Assembly (NCBI GenBank): GCA_001051155.2
Contig: JYIP02000003.1
Span: forward strand, 2,294,001-2,358,000
Length of the DNA stretch: 64,000 bases
Source of the DNA: Chrysoporthe austroafricana
Taxonomy: Eukaryota; Ascomycota; Sordariomycetes; Diaporthales; Cryphonectriaceae
Direction: 5' to 3'
A program made the position numbers and the translations under genes. Numbering within the stretch: the first letter of the stretch is position 1; the number at the start of each line of letters is the position of its first letter. Shown piece after piece: positions 22,323 to 33,985 of the stretch. The notes under the pieces are model-generated. The model did not search any database and was not told the origin of the DNA. It worked only from the letters and a program-made list of their open reading frames with translations.

Positions 22323-24762
22323 ATGACTGTCGCACACGATTTGACCCACCGGGGTTCGACCGCTGGCTCTAGTGCGATGGCGTTGGACGACCGGTTTGAG
22401 GTCCTCAAGGACATCGGCGATGGCAGCTTTGGTAGTGTCGTCCTGGCCAGGGTCCGCACTGCCGGGGCCAATGTTGCCAGGAGGGGGACTGTGGTAAGTC
22501 TGCACCGGTTGATGTATATGTGACGATGATATGAAGTGTGTGCTGATGGGGAGTCAGGTTGCCATCAAAACCATGAAGAAGACCTTCGACTCATTCTCAC
22601 CCTGTCTAGAGCTGCGCGAGGTCGTCTTCCTCAGGACGCTCCCGCCTCACCAGCACCTCGTCCCAGCTCTGGATATCTTCCTCGACCCCTTCACCAAGAA
22701 GCTCCACATCTGCATGGAGTACATGGAGGGCAACCTGTACCAGCTAATGAAGGCCAGAGACCACAAGTGTCTCGACAACTCTAGCGTCAAGAGCATCCTG
22801 TTCCAGATCATGCAGGGCCTGGAGCACATCCACGCCCACAGCTTCTTCCACAGAGACATCAAGCCCGAGAACATCCTGGTGTCGACATCATCCCACCAGG
22901 ACACGACGAACTCGTTCAGGCGGTACTCATCTTTGGTCACACCGCCCTCCACACCCCCCACCTACACCGTCAAGATTGCCGACTTCGGCCTGGCGAGAGA
23001 GACGCACTCGAAGCTGCCATACACGACATACGTTTCGACGCGATGGTACCGAGCGCCCGAAGTGTTGCTGCGTGCCGGTGAATACTCCGCACCTGTCGAC
23101 ATTTGGGCCATCGGTGCGATGGCGGTGGAGATTGCGACGCTGAAGCCCTTGTTCCCCGGCGGAAACGAGGTGGACCAGGTCTGGAGGGTCTGTGAGATCA
23201 TGGGCAGCCCCGGAAACTGGTACAACAAAGCTGGCCAGCGCGTAGGTGGCGGCGACTGGCGCGAGGGCACCCGTCTGGCCGGAAAGCTGGGCTTTTCTTT
23301 CCCCAAGATGGCTCCTCACTCGATGGACACCATCCTGCAGACACCACAGTGGCCCGCGTCGCTGAGCCATTTTGTGACCTGGTGCCTGATGTGGGACCCC
23401 AAGAACAGGCCGACATCTACACAAGCCCTGGCGCACGAGTACTTTACCGACGCGGTCGACCCTACGCGGCCCAAGTCCTCCGCTTCGAGGATACTGGGTC
23501 GTAAGCCGTCCGAATTGAGCCGCAGCTCCAAGGACACGATCACGCCGACAGTCTCGTCCAAGTCATCGTGGTTCCGAAAGTCGCTGATCGGCCGCTCTGA
23601 GTCTTCTAACGATCTGGTGGCGGCGCAGGCGGCTGCAAAGGAACCGACACCTGCTGCCAAGCCGCAGCCGGTCCATGTGGCGGCAGAATTGGCACCCATC
23701 ATTCCCGCCAAGTCTCGACCGCCTGCTAACAAGAGGACGACCTGGACCAACGGCATATCCAACGTGGCGCCCATGCCGATCCTCCCTACTATCAGGCCCA
23801 TCTCGCCAATGTCAGATGCCGTGACCGCGCAGCGGACGCCGTCTTACAACGACGCGTACGCCAACGCCCACAGGCATGGTCATATGGAGGAGAAACCGTC
23901 CAAGAAGATTGGACGTCAGTTATCGGTCCAGTCGAGCACAAATCACTACGCAGACATCCACAGACAACAGGCCGAGCGTGCGCTCAATGGCCACGGCGGA
24001 CTCGTATCACCGCCAAGTGCTCACAAGGAGGGCTTCTTCTCTCACCTGCGCAAGAGGGCGAGACGATTCTCCGGACGGCACCAAACTCCGGTGTCACCGA
24101 TCGAGCCGGAAGCGGAGGGCCAGGCCGGCTGCGGTCCTTGGGCGAGCAACAGGTCGTCCATGGTCATCGACCAACCACCGGCGCCGGTAGCGAAGGACAA
24201 CTACGAGTCCCTCGACAAGGCCATGACAGAGGTTCAACAGAGCTCGGACAGCCTGCACGTCCCGACCCCTGCCGTCCACCAGATCTCGTCGGCGGGCAAC
24301 CTGAAACGTCACCACTCCATACCGCACCACCAGCCTCGATCGGTGGATAATCTGCCCGTAGGCTCACGAACCCCGGGTCCGGTATCCAGCCGGACAAGAC
24401 GGGCGCAAGCAGTGCACGGCGTTCACCAGTACGATGCGCCGGACGAGGAAGATGAGCTCCTCGACGAGGCCCTCACCTCGACGCAGAAGGCGGTGAGGCG
24501 GATGGAGAAAAACGGCGCGGCGAGCGCGCGGAAGTCGCCAGGGCCAGGCAATGCGGGGTTCCGAAACCCATACCCGACGCCTTCGCCGTCGGCCAGCGGT
24601 AACGTCTGCCTCTTCGGCGAAGGGCAGGAGGCGGTGGCGCCCAAGCCGCTGGACCTGGACCGGAAGACATCGGCTTATAAGTGGCCGACACCTCCGTACG
24701 AGGAGAGCGAGTGGGCGGCATCGGCATCCGCAAGTATCTGGGCGGCGAGCAATCGATTCTAG
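22323..24762 (+). CDS. Ime2/MAK/RCK-family serine/threonine kinase
   Basis: This kinase family controls entry into meiosis in yeast and light- or nutrient-dependent development in moulds (Aspergillus ImeB, Neurospora Ime-2). Two exons (22323-22493 and 22558-24762; 64-nt GTAAGT...CAG intron) give 791 residues. The kinase domain spans about residues 25-380: glycine loop IGDGSFGSVV (31-40), catalytic Lys in VAIKTMKK (Lys61), HRDIKPEN (Asp157), DFG (199-201) and the dual-phosphorylation motif Thr213-Thr214-Tyr215 in TTYVSTRWYRAPE. An insert of about 25 residues, rich in Ser, Thr and Pro, precedes the DFG strand. The C-terminal 400 residues are disordered, Ser/Pro-rich and basic, and look regulatory. 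The intron lies between the glycine loop and the catalytic Lys. An upstream gap of nearly 8 kb would allow a complex promoter. Confidence 0.92.
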
Positions 24763-25032
24763 CGGCGTTTGTGCGGGGGGCATTTTCTCGACGTTGGGCG
24801 ACACAAAAAAAAATTGGCTTTGGGCTCGGTCATCTTTCTTACGGAGTTATCTGGCATCAGGGAACATCATTACCACGTCACTCATTCGGGCCTGGATCGA
24901 CCCAGGGTTGACGGCAATGTGATGGGCGGCAGTCGCATTTGGATTTATTCAGCTTCAACCAAAATACCCTGCCCGTTGGGGTCTTCTACTAGCCACGAGC
25001 GGGCAGCGTCTCTTTCGCGTCAACAAGTTGTC

Positions 25033-25033
25033 A

Positions 25034-25069
<36 letters not shown>
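25033..25069. repeat. (ACT)n microsatellite
   Basis: About twelve uninterrupted ACT units lie 270 bases beyond the kinase stop codon. Confidence 0.95.
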
Positions 25070-26279
25070 ACAATACCCCTTATAGATTGCACGACCCGAC
25101 AGAGCGGTCGGAGACTTCTCTTCTTTTGTTGTTTGTCCTCAGAGCGGGCGGACAGCCCATGGCCACCCCCTGGTTTTGGGAGCTGAATGGGGGAGATGCT
25201 TCGCTGTTGTTGGGGTTTGCCAGGAATAAGGGCCGGGGACGGGGGCGCGCCCGGGAGACGAGCCAAGGATAGGCCCTCCTCTGTTCTTCTTCATCTTTTT
25301 TTTTTCTTATGTACGCGAGGGAGTAGATGGAGTTGGCAGTGGTGGTTCTTTTGGGGGGCTCCCACCTCGGGGCTGCGGGATGCCTGTCTGCTTCACAATA
25401 CGGGGAGGGTTTCTATGGCGAGGCGGGCCAGCGCAGCCCAGCCTGTCCTTGGGCTGCAGAGTAGCAGGCCGCGAGCTTTTGTATATAGACACCTTTTTGG
25501 ACGTATCGGGTGGCGACGACACAGCCGCGCAGGTAATTGGGAGTTGACGGCGACGGGGGCGAGACGGGTAATGGGGAATTGACCGCGTCCACAAGGCTCC
25601 TGAAACTCGTATTTCCCTGCCCTGCCCTTTGCTTTCTGGACTCCAATCGTGCGCGAGTGACGGTGATGCCCCATAGTACATACATGCACGGACCTGCAAG
25701 GCCACTCGGTGAGGCTGAGCGAAGCGCGGTGTGTGGAGCGGCGCTGCGCTGGGTGCGTCCCGATCTAGCCGAGGTCGGGCTGGTGCAACAGCGGACGGTT
25801 GATTTGGTCCAAACTACTGGAACCGTTGACGCGGCGGCACTGTAGTGCCAACGGCCGGGGGGATTGTCGGGCTTGTGATTACCTTCTCCAGGCGTCGGGT
25901 ACGACGTATCTCCGGATAATAGCAAGACGGGGGGGGGAGGGGAGGGGACATGAAGGCTGCCTGCTTGTGGTAGGGCTGGATGGAGGAGGCTACTGCATCC
26001 ATCCTGCATGCCAGCTCCGCCGCAAGTCGCATCTGGGGGCACCGTACCGCACGCACCATGCGTGCGTACAGCACTCCGTCCGTCCCTTGGCTCTTCCTGT
26101 CCTCATCCCCCCCCCTCCCTCTTCCCTCATGCCTGTGTAGCGAGCCGATCGAGTGGAGGCGTCGTGTCCAGCTGGGCGCAGACCTGGGGGGGACTTGGCT
26201 GCCAGGCAGCAGAATTCCTGGTCCCATCCCATATATTTACCGGCGGGAGGATTCTTATTCTTGGGCGGGCTGATGCAAC

Positions 26280-26287
26280 TGACGTCA
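26280..26287. promoter_or_regulatory. CRE-like palindrome TGACGTCA
   Basis: This is a perfect 8-base match to the cAMP-response/ATF element bound by fungal bZIP factors, 771 bases upstream of the Hsp70-like start codon. One such site may occur by chance, so function is inferred. Confidence 0.35.
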
Positions 26288-26888
26288 GGCTGTCTATATC
26301 AATCAGCCTATGCGCAGCGCAGACGGAGAGTCCCCCTGTGACTGAAACCAAAAGGAAGAGGGGAAAGAGAAAAGAAAAAAAAAAAAATAAGACAGAGAGG
26401 GGGAGAGAGAGAGAAGTTAGCTGTCTGTCTGTATACGTGGTACGAAGTCGCGGGCCTGGGATCGAACGTTGCGGCAGGGAGGGACCGAGCGAGAGCCCAT
26501 AAGTAGTGATTATTTATGCCCCGCCACGGTTGAGCCGCCGCCTCGCGGTGCCCCTCGCTTCGCTTACGACAAGTTCGGCTGGTACACCTCACTACTCACT
26601 CACTCACCTTCACAAACCACCTTGTCGCCCGTCCTGTCCTGTCGCGATACGCCTCCCACCGCCGACGAGACAGCCCGGCTGCCCCCCCCCCCCGCGAGGC
26701 CTCGGATCCCCTTGCGACGAAAGGCGACACCGCACTGCGGCCAATTGGACCCTGGGGGCCCTCTCTTGCGCGCCCTATCCTCGGCGCACCGTTGCCCGTC
26801 CTCGTCCTCGGGGCCGTCGCTCCAGGCCGCCCAGGAGGAGGCATACAGCTCATTACAACTTACCGCGTCCTTGGGACGCCCACGACTC

Positions 26889-26995
26889 CCTCTCTCGTCT
26901 CCTCGCTCGACAACTCTTCTCTTCTCCTCTCTCTACCCCCTTCCCCCCCTCTCTCTCACGTACACACACTCTCTCTCTATATCTCTCTCTCATGA
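26889..26995 (+). promoter_or_regulatory. CT-rich leader of the Hsp70-like gene
   Basis: A nearly pure pyrimidine tract lies 60-170 bases before the ATG on the coding strand, a common feature of fungal core promoters and transcription starts. The assignment is inferred. Confidence 0.45.
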
Positions 26996-27057
26996 GCATG
27001 CCTCTGGATCCCGCGAGATAGCCCGCACCCCCCCCCCCGGCGTAGCACTCTGCGAAG

Positions 27058-29478
27058 ATGAGTGCCAACCTCCCCATCCGCTCGCCCACGGCGCAGCCCG
27101 CCAGCCAGCGGAACCGGGAGAGCAGGAGCCACTTCACCGGCTACGGCAGCGCCGCGCCCTCGTCCGCCGCCGCCGAGGCGATCCATGGGCCCGTCCGGGA
27201 GCCCGTCCGGGACTTCGCGCCCATCGCCGACCGGCTGATCGTCGGCGTGGACTTCGGCACCACCTTCTCGGGGTAGGTTGTTGTTGTGCGCAACCTGTGT
27301 CGATGTCGAGCTGGGGAGCGCCCTGGCATCCTCGCGACATCTGGCTGGGAATTTTGGCGTCGGCGTCGGTACCGATGGGCGCTTCATGACCTGGCGGTCC
27401 TGGCATCTCTCTGTCCCTCTCTCTCTTACTGTCTCATATCCAGCTGGTGCCCGGCTGACACCCCCTCCCAGCGTCGCCGCGGTCTACACCTCCACGCCAG
27501 ACGACATAGAGATCATCAAGACCTGGCCCGGCGGCAACGGCATCACCTCGGACAAGGTGCCCACGGAGATCTCGTACGACACGCCCGCCGGCGCCGCCGA
27601 GCCCACCGTGAGATGGGGCTTCCAGTTCCGGCCCGAGGAGCCGCGGCTGCGGTGCATCAAGCTGTTCCTCGACCGGTCGCAGAAGCTGCCCTTCTACGTG
27701 AGCCCGCTCGAGACGGCCGCCCAGCTCAAGCGCTTCAACAAGACCGTCGTCGACGCCGTCTCGGACTACCTGACCCAGATCCACCGCCACACCATGGACA
27801 CCCTGACCCGCCGCTACGGCGGGTCCTTCATGGCGAGCACCCGCGTCGACTTCGTCCTGACCTGCCCCGCCGTGTGGTCCGACGCCGCCAAGAACACCAC
27901 CCTGCAGGCCGCCGAGCGCGCCGGCATGGGCGACAGGTCGTCCATCCAGATGATCAGCGAGCCCGAGGCCGCCGCCGTCTACACCCTCAAGGCCATCCAG
28001 CCCAACCACCTGAACGTCGGGGACAACTTCATCGTGTGCGACGGCGGCGGCGGCACCGTCGAGTAAGTGACCAACCACCAACCAACCAACCAACCAACCA
28101 ACCACCAACCCTGCGCGCCTCTCCCGCGGCACGGTGGGGGGGGGGGACGGGATGACAACGCTGACCAGGGTCTCTTTAGCCTGATCGCCTACAAGATCAT
28201 ATCCCTCAAGCCGCTCAAGGTGGAGGAGTCGGCCGTGGGGACGGGCGGGCTCTGCGGCAGCGCCTTTCTGAACTACAGGTTTGAGGAGCACATCAAGAAC
28301 CGGCTCGGCAAGAGCCGGTTCGACGAGATGAAGGTGAAGAAGAACAAGACGTGGCAGATGGGCCTGAAGTACTTTGAGGAGTTCGTCAAGAGGAACTTCA
28401 ACGAGGACGAGCACCAGGAGATCAACATCCCGTAGGCCACCCTCCCCCCCGCCCCGTCTGGCGTGGCTGGCCAGGCTAACCGTCGCTGCAGCTTCCCGGG
28501 CCTCCCAGACGACGAGGAGGCCGGCCTCGACTCGGGCTTCCTCGTCATGACCGCCGCCCAGGTCAAGGGCATCTTCGAGCCGGTGGTCAAGGAGGTGTGC
28601 GACCTCGTGCAGGGCCAGGTGGACGGGCTGCGCGCCAAGGGCGGCGTCGTCTCGGGCATCATCCTCGTCGGCGGCTTCGGGCAGTCCGACTACCTGTACC
28701 GCCGCCTCAAGTCGCACTTCGCGACCGCCGCGGCGCCGCCCCCCTACAGCGAGCGGCCGACGCACGCGCTCGGCGGCGGCGCCGCGGGCGAGGGCGAGGG
28801 CGGCAACATCGAGGTCATGCAGCCCGTGTACGCGTGGACGGCCGTCGTGCGCGGCGCCGTGCTGCGCGGGCTCGAGGGCAGCATGGTTCTCTCGCGCAAG
28901 GCGCGGATGCACTACGGCACGAGCTACGCGACCGTCTTCGACGAGGCGAAGCACAGCGTCAGCGAGAGGTACTGGAGCCCGCTCTGGGAGCGGTGGATGG
29001 TCTCGGACCGGATGCAGTGGCATATCGAGAAGGTGAGTAACGGCCCGGTGCCCCTTACTTAGCCTTAGGGTGAATGAAATATGGGTTGGGCGGCGGTATG
29101 GTCCACAGCGCTGACGATGGGATGCCATCCCCCCCCCCCCAACAGGGCGACGCAATATCGCCGCTCACGCCGGTGGCGTTCCACTACACGCGCAACTTCC
29201 GGCCGGGCCAGTCCCTGGTGGTCACGGACGACCTGATCGCGTGCGAGGCGGACGACCCCCCCGCGGCGTACACGCGGGACCTGGTGCACGTGTGCAAGCT
29301 GACGACGGACCTGGGCGCCGTGCCGCGGAGCCTGTTCACGCGGCTGACGACGACGCGCGGCGTCGAGTTCGACAACCTCGACTTCACGCTCGAGATGATC
29401 GTCGACAGCGCCGGCCTCGGCTTCGAGCTCAAGGTCGACGGCGTCCGCTACGGGCGCGTCGACGCCGATTTTCAGTAG
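27058..29478 (+). CDS. Atypical Hsp70-family ATPase (HSPA12-like)
   Basis: Five exons (27058-27272, 27472-28062, 28180-28431, 28492-29032, 29146-29478) join in frame to 643 residues. All four introns are GT-AG. Actin-fold ATPase motifs are in order: phosphate-1 VGVDFGTTFSGVAAVY, SEPEAAAVY, phosphate-2 CDGGGGTVDLIAYK (rebuilt across intron 2) and the adenosine motif ILVGGFGQSDYLYRRL. The last ~170 residues do not resemble a canonical peptide-binding domain and there is no EEVD tail, so this is not a housekeeping Hsp70. It fits the HSPA12-like group that is expanded in filamentous fungi. The N-terminal ~60 residues are disordered. Cytosolic location is likely because no signal peptide is seen. 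Intron 2 contains a CCAA repeat. Clients and role are unknown. Confidence 0.9.
28071..28110. repeat. (CCAA)n repeat in intron 2 of the Hsp70-like gene
   Basis: Tetranucleotide ACCA/CCAA units fill the start of the 117-nt intron immediately after its GTAAGT donor. Confidence 0.85.
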
Positions 29479-31057
29479 GGTACATAGGTATATAGGTAGG
29501 TGGGCAGGTGGGCACGAGCGGGACGGGGGAGGGGGGGGATGGGTTGTATGTCGTCGGTCAGTTAGCCAGCCGGGCCGGGCGGCTCTGTTGTAGAAATGGT
29601 AATATCTGTGGTTAGCATTTTCGAGGCGCAGATGGGTTCAGCCTTGTTTTTTTAATCTATTTTCTTTCTTTCCGTGGTGGCAATAATATAAAGCCATTGT
29701 TCCAGCGGCAGCAGAGAAGAAACAGACAGACAGATCCCGCACGCGACGCGTAGCACAGCGTAAAAAGAAAAAAAAAAAAAGAACCCTGTCGAGAGGCTTG
29801 GGGAAAAGTGAGGCTGTCGTCGCACGGTGATTGGCCCCTAGGAGAGAACCTGCGTTCGCCTCCTCGGCGTCGATCCGTCACCTGTCTCTCTCTCTCTAAG
29901 GGCGATCGATATAGACGCGGTCTCCCCCTTCCAGGCCCGGCCCGGTCCTCCTGCCCATCGTTACGACATGTCTAGCACTATAACAGCACATTACTGTCCG
30001 GGTGGGAAAGCTGCACGGTCCGCCAGTAGGCCCAGGACATCGCGGCCCGCCGGGGCAAGGCGGCGGTGGCGCAGCTGGGCGGTCCGGCGCGCGTGTCCCC
30101 GTGGTCTCTTGTCGAGGAGGCGGGCGTGGCCTTTGCCAGGGCTGAGGCCTCGAGGCAGCTAGCTTACATGACAGATCCGCAGTTCAGCTCTGGAGAGGTT
30201 CGCCGGGAGGAGAAGTATATGAGCTCCTCCCCCCCTCCCCACGGGCCCGTGCTAAGAGATGATGGCTGTTGCTTTTCTTTTTCTCTTCTTTTTTTTCTTC
30301 CTTACGTAGCTTGCTGCTCTCCTGGATCCGCTACGACCATGTCACGTCGAGATCAAACCGGGTTCACAAGATCCTCTCTCGACGGCTTGGAGAACATGAT
30401 CAAATCAGTACTCGAGATAGGAGAATGTGCTGTGCTACCTGAGGGGTCAGACCCATCCGCGTGATACTCTTGGGTCCAGCTCAGCAAGACGACCCGTTCG
30501 TCGAATCTTCGTAAGTCATCAAATCATCAGCAGCAGCCGCCGCCGCCGCCGTCGCCACACGTTTCACGTCCCCAGCCCCCGCGCCGGGTCCGCAGGTCTC
30601 ACTGACGGGCACGCCGTGCCACATGGCACCGCACCGCTGCCGACGGGTCGGGGCGAGAACGGGTTCCTGCATCGCGTCACCGGTCCTCCCGGGCCCAGAC
30701 CATCCGACAGCCACGACAAGGAGGACCCAAGAGCGAGACTGGGCGGGGTGGAAGGGGGAGACAACAACACAAAAGACTGAAAGTAGGAGAGGAGCAACAA
30801 CACCTGGTACGCGAAGGCACCATCACCACCCGGCGGAACGGACGACCCGTTATGACCCCTTCGACTCGACGGCGCGGGTCCTGTTCCAACGCTCATTCAC
30901 ACTTCTGCCGAGAAAAAAGGTCCGAATCTTGGAGAAGAGGAAAGCCAACTACGAAAGAGAAAGTTCCCCCCACCCCCCTCTCCCCTGAACGGGTGCGAGA
31001 GGGCTGTCGTGGGGACCACCAGCCTGGCCACCTCGGCCGGATGCTTGTCGCCTAGGT
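29479..31057. other. Intergenic between convergent genes
   Basis: The 3' ends of the Hsp70-like gene (+) and the C2H2-type gene (-) face each other across 1.6 kb. Several T- or A-rich runs could serve 3'-end formation. No gene was seen. Confidence 0.7.
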
Positions 31058-32232
31058 TCACTTGGACGATTTCCTCTTGTGACGCGAGTCCCGTCCATGT
31101 TCTTTCTGTCCGTCGCTGCTTCTCCTCTTGGGCGGCCGGCGGCTCGACGCTGAGCTCGAGCTCGGCCCGGCTTCTTCCGCGACCGGCTGCAGCTGCTGCT
31201 GGGTCCAGTGATGGTGATGGTGGTGGTGGTGGCCGCCACCGCTGGCCGCGCCGGCCGCCGTGTCCTGTGGCAGGGCAGGCTCCGGCATGATCTGGAAGGT
31301 CTGCTCATCGATGGGCTTCTGCTTGTGGAGGTGTTCGACAAGGAGCCAGTCCGGATGCCTGTCTTCTGGCTGGTAGTCGCCTTCAAGAATGTGGGTGCGG
31401 ATGTGGTCCATCCGCGACTGGAAGTTCCAGTACCTGTCGCCACCTGCGATCTGCTGTGCGTCGAACATGCTGAAGTCCTCACACAAGAACCCTGAGGCCA
31501 CAAGGTCAGCTCAGGTGCCGAGACACCCCCCCCCCGGGAGGCGGGCAGGGGGAGAGAGATGGGGGACGGAAAGAGAGAGGTTGACTTGCAGCACTGCGCC
31601 CGGGGCGGAAAGCTCCCGCCGAGGTGGCTCTCGGTGTGCAGCTTCCACGCGATGTCCTCGTCCCCGTTGAACACCTCGGCGCAGAACTCGCACGGGAGCC
31701 GGTACCGCCGGCGCGGCGGTTGCTGGTGGTGGATCAGCGTGTCCACGGTGGAGCGGTGGCTGTACCGCGACGGCATCGAGGACACGCTGCTCGCGGCGCT
31801 GGGCGAGGGCGGGCCCGCGCCCCCGCGCGCCGTCGAGGCCGTCGCCTGCGAGAGCTGCGACGCCGTGTCCTCCCAGTCGGTGCCAGGGCCCACCGAGGGC
31901 GTTGCGGCCCCGGCGGCAGAGCTGGCGGCCGCGTGCTCCGTCGTGCTGCCGGTGGTATCGTGGGACACGAAGTCGACATAGTGCTCGTGGCCGGGCCCCT
32001 GCCAGGGCCGGTAGCGAGCGGCATCCAGGAACGGGGGGCGGCCGGGTTCGTGGCGGTAGTTGTCGGGCTCCGTATACTGGTCCTCCGCCCGTGGGATCGC
32101 GGCCGGGGCGAACGTGGCGAAGGGGTCGAGGGAAGGGCTGCGAGGGACGAGGAAATCGTTGCAGTCGCTCAAGCTGAGCGACTGGATGTCCCAGTCGGTG
32201 CCCTTCCCCTTGGTGGACTTGTCGTCCTCCAT
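31058..32232 (-). CDS. C2H2-type zinc-finger-like protein with a GC-AG intron
   Basis: Two exons (32232-31590 and 31491-31058) give 358 residues. The intron begins GCAAGT, not GT, and ends CTCAG. It is the only junction I found that keeps frame and regenerates a Cys-Trp-Phe motif (QCWFLCEDF) typical of this fungal family. A first finger reads LPCEFCAEVF with Cys181, Cys184, His199 and His203. A second, atypical one has Cys214, Cys218 and a downstream DHIRTHI. The N-terminal 170 residues are disordered and acidic/Ser-rich. The C-terminus has eight consecutive His and a basic RRPPKRRSSDGQK tail that could act as a nuclear signal. A transcription-related role is plausible, but no target is known. 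Confidence 0.82.
31492..31589 (-). other. GC-AG intron of the C2H2-type gene
   Basis: The 98-nt intron starts GCAAGT on the coding strand and ends TGGCCTCAG, with GCTGAC as a branch-point candidate 15-20 bases before the acceptor. GT donors in the right phase nearby would leave an intron of only about 35 nt or a stop codon. Confidence 0.7.
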
Positions 32233-32545
32233 GGCTTTTCGCTCCCACCCGAGGTGCTGGCTGACCTGGAAGTATAGAAAGATGTCAAAATTGCCAGGGG
32301 ATGAAGAAGACTGTGGTGCCAGGGAGAAGCGTCAGTACGGAGAAACGCTCTCCTCCCATATCGCCTCGAGGGGAGGGGGCCAGGACATGGATATATACGC
32401 CGCCCCAGCTGTCAGCATGCCGACCAGAAAGCCGGGACCCAGAGACGGGATGTATCGAAGACCTGACACCACTCCATTCCCCATGCGGGACGCTGCTGCT
32501 TGCAACGTCGCCAGCGACGACTCGCACGGAGACCGGCCCTACGTC

Positions 32546-32592
32546 GCAGGCAGCAGCGGCGGCAGCAGCAGCAGCAGCAGCAGCAGCAGCGC
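32546..32592. repeat. (GCA)n microsatellite
   Basis: About fourteen GCA/GCG units lie 315-360 bases upstream of the C2H2-type gene. Confidence 0.9.
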
Positions 32593-33970
32593 AACGAGAC
32601 TGCGGGCCCATAAACCTGGCTGCTGGTACTTGGGGAGGGAGCCAGTGCAGATGGCACACTGTAGGACCGGCCGGCGGGATCAACCAGTCGGCTCTCGAGT
32701 GACCGCTAGGCCTGTTCGTAGGACGACAGACATGCGACCCGTCCCTCGCCTGCAGACCCCCATGCCGGGCTGGCTGGCTGGCTGGGTCTCGCCGGCTGGG
32801 AGGCTTCGAGCGAGCGAGCGAGCGGGCATGCTCTCTCTCGTCATTGTCCTTCCTCGTCGCCTGCGCGCGGAGAGATGGCCCAGTTGCAAGGAGGAGGAGG
32901 TTTGGGCAAGAAAGAGGCATCATCAGCTGACTCGCTGGCATCCCCAGGTTCCAGAACGGTCCGTACGGGATCTGGTGATTGGCGAGATCGTCCAGCCCAG
33001 TTTGGCGTGGCGGCGCACTATGCAGTCGTCTTTTGCGCTTGACACCCTGGGCGCATGTCGAGGTAGTCTCCCACATGGGATCTGGACCTCCGTCGCGTGA
33101 AGGGAAACCTCGTCCCCTAGAGACAGGCGAAGCTGTGCCGGCGGAAGAGACTGTCAGTCTGGCCCCCCCCCCTTCGCCACAGGCACGTCGTCCGCTGCCA
33201 GGTTTGTTGGTTGCTCCCCGCCCCCCCGTCGCAGCAGGCGGAATGTACAACAACTGCCGCGCGCCGGGGGAGGCGGCTGGTCCTGCAGTGGCTTTCACCG
33301 GCCCCAATCCCATAGGGAATAAACTTATGCAGCCGGCCGAATCAAGCCGGCGTCGCACATGGGGCCTGGGCCTCCCAAGCCACGTCCCTCCGGGTATATC
33401 GCCGTGGCTTGGGGGACGGGTTCGGTTCGAGACACGCCATCGCGCGACCCGCCGCGGATGTGAATGGCTGTTTCTTGTCTTGATCTTCTTCACCGGTCGG
33501 ATCAACGTGGCGCTGTGATGGGATGTGCTCCCGGGGTGTGGGCGCACTGTTTGTCTTTGCTTCTGGGGACTATCCATTCCTCGAGGGGGTGGTCTCTATA
33601 TTGTTGTGCTGGACAGAATATGACCAGTCAGTATTGTGGGGAGGGGGTTTGTTCTCCCTGCATGGCCGTCTCGCCCGCCCGTCGGCGAATCTCCAGCCCG
33701 TCGGCGACCACAGGCCCTTTATTCATGCCCCATGGGTGGAGGAATGCTGCGGGAGCCAGAGGACACAGGCTCGAGATATCTATCAAGAGGCACGGCCCCC
33801 GAGGCTGGCGCCTCCCTACGCCTAGGTTGGCGCATTCAACCCTATGCCGCGCGCGCATGCATATGCAACCATCAGAAGCACCACACGGGCTGTTCTCCAG
33901 CAGGCTCTTCTGGACGCCGATTTGCTGCCGCGCACCGGCCCGCATGCAAGAGGTACAGTAATGTCACATT

Positions 33971-33985
33971 GGGGGGGGGGGGGGG
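33971..33985. repeat. Poly-G run
   Basis: Fifteen consecutive G residues occur in intergenic DNA. The length may be uncertain because homopolymers are error-prone in sequencing. Confidence 0.8.

Larger units (their letters stand above)
24763..27057. other. Intergenic: kinase 3' flank and Hsp70-like gene promoter
   Basis: No gene is supported. The interval holds an (ACT)n microsatellite (25033-25069), a perfect TGACGTCA palindrome (26280-26287), a purine-rich tract (about 26345-26415) and a long CT-rich leader (about 26889-26995) ahead of the downstream ATG. Confidence 0.7.

Noticed and set aside
26465..26476. GTTCGATCCC on the minus strand (B-box-like)
   Set aside because: There is no complementary T stem and no acceptor stem around it.
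27434..29155. 573-codon minus-strand frame opposite the Hsp70-like gene
   Set aside because: It runs across four introns of a well-supported gene and is low complexity (Val/Leu/Arg/His-rich), a mirror artefact of high GC3.
32285..33577. 430-codon minus-strand frame upstream of the C2H2-type gene
   Set aside because: It contains poly-Ala from the GCA microsatellite, no domain, and composition unlike the real genes.
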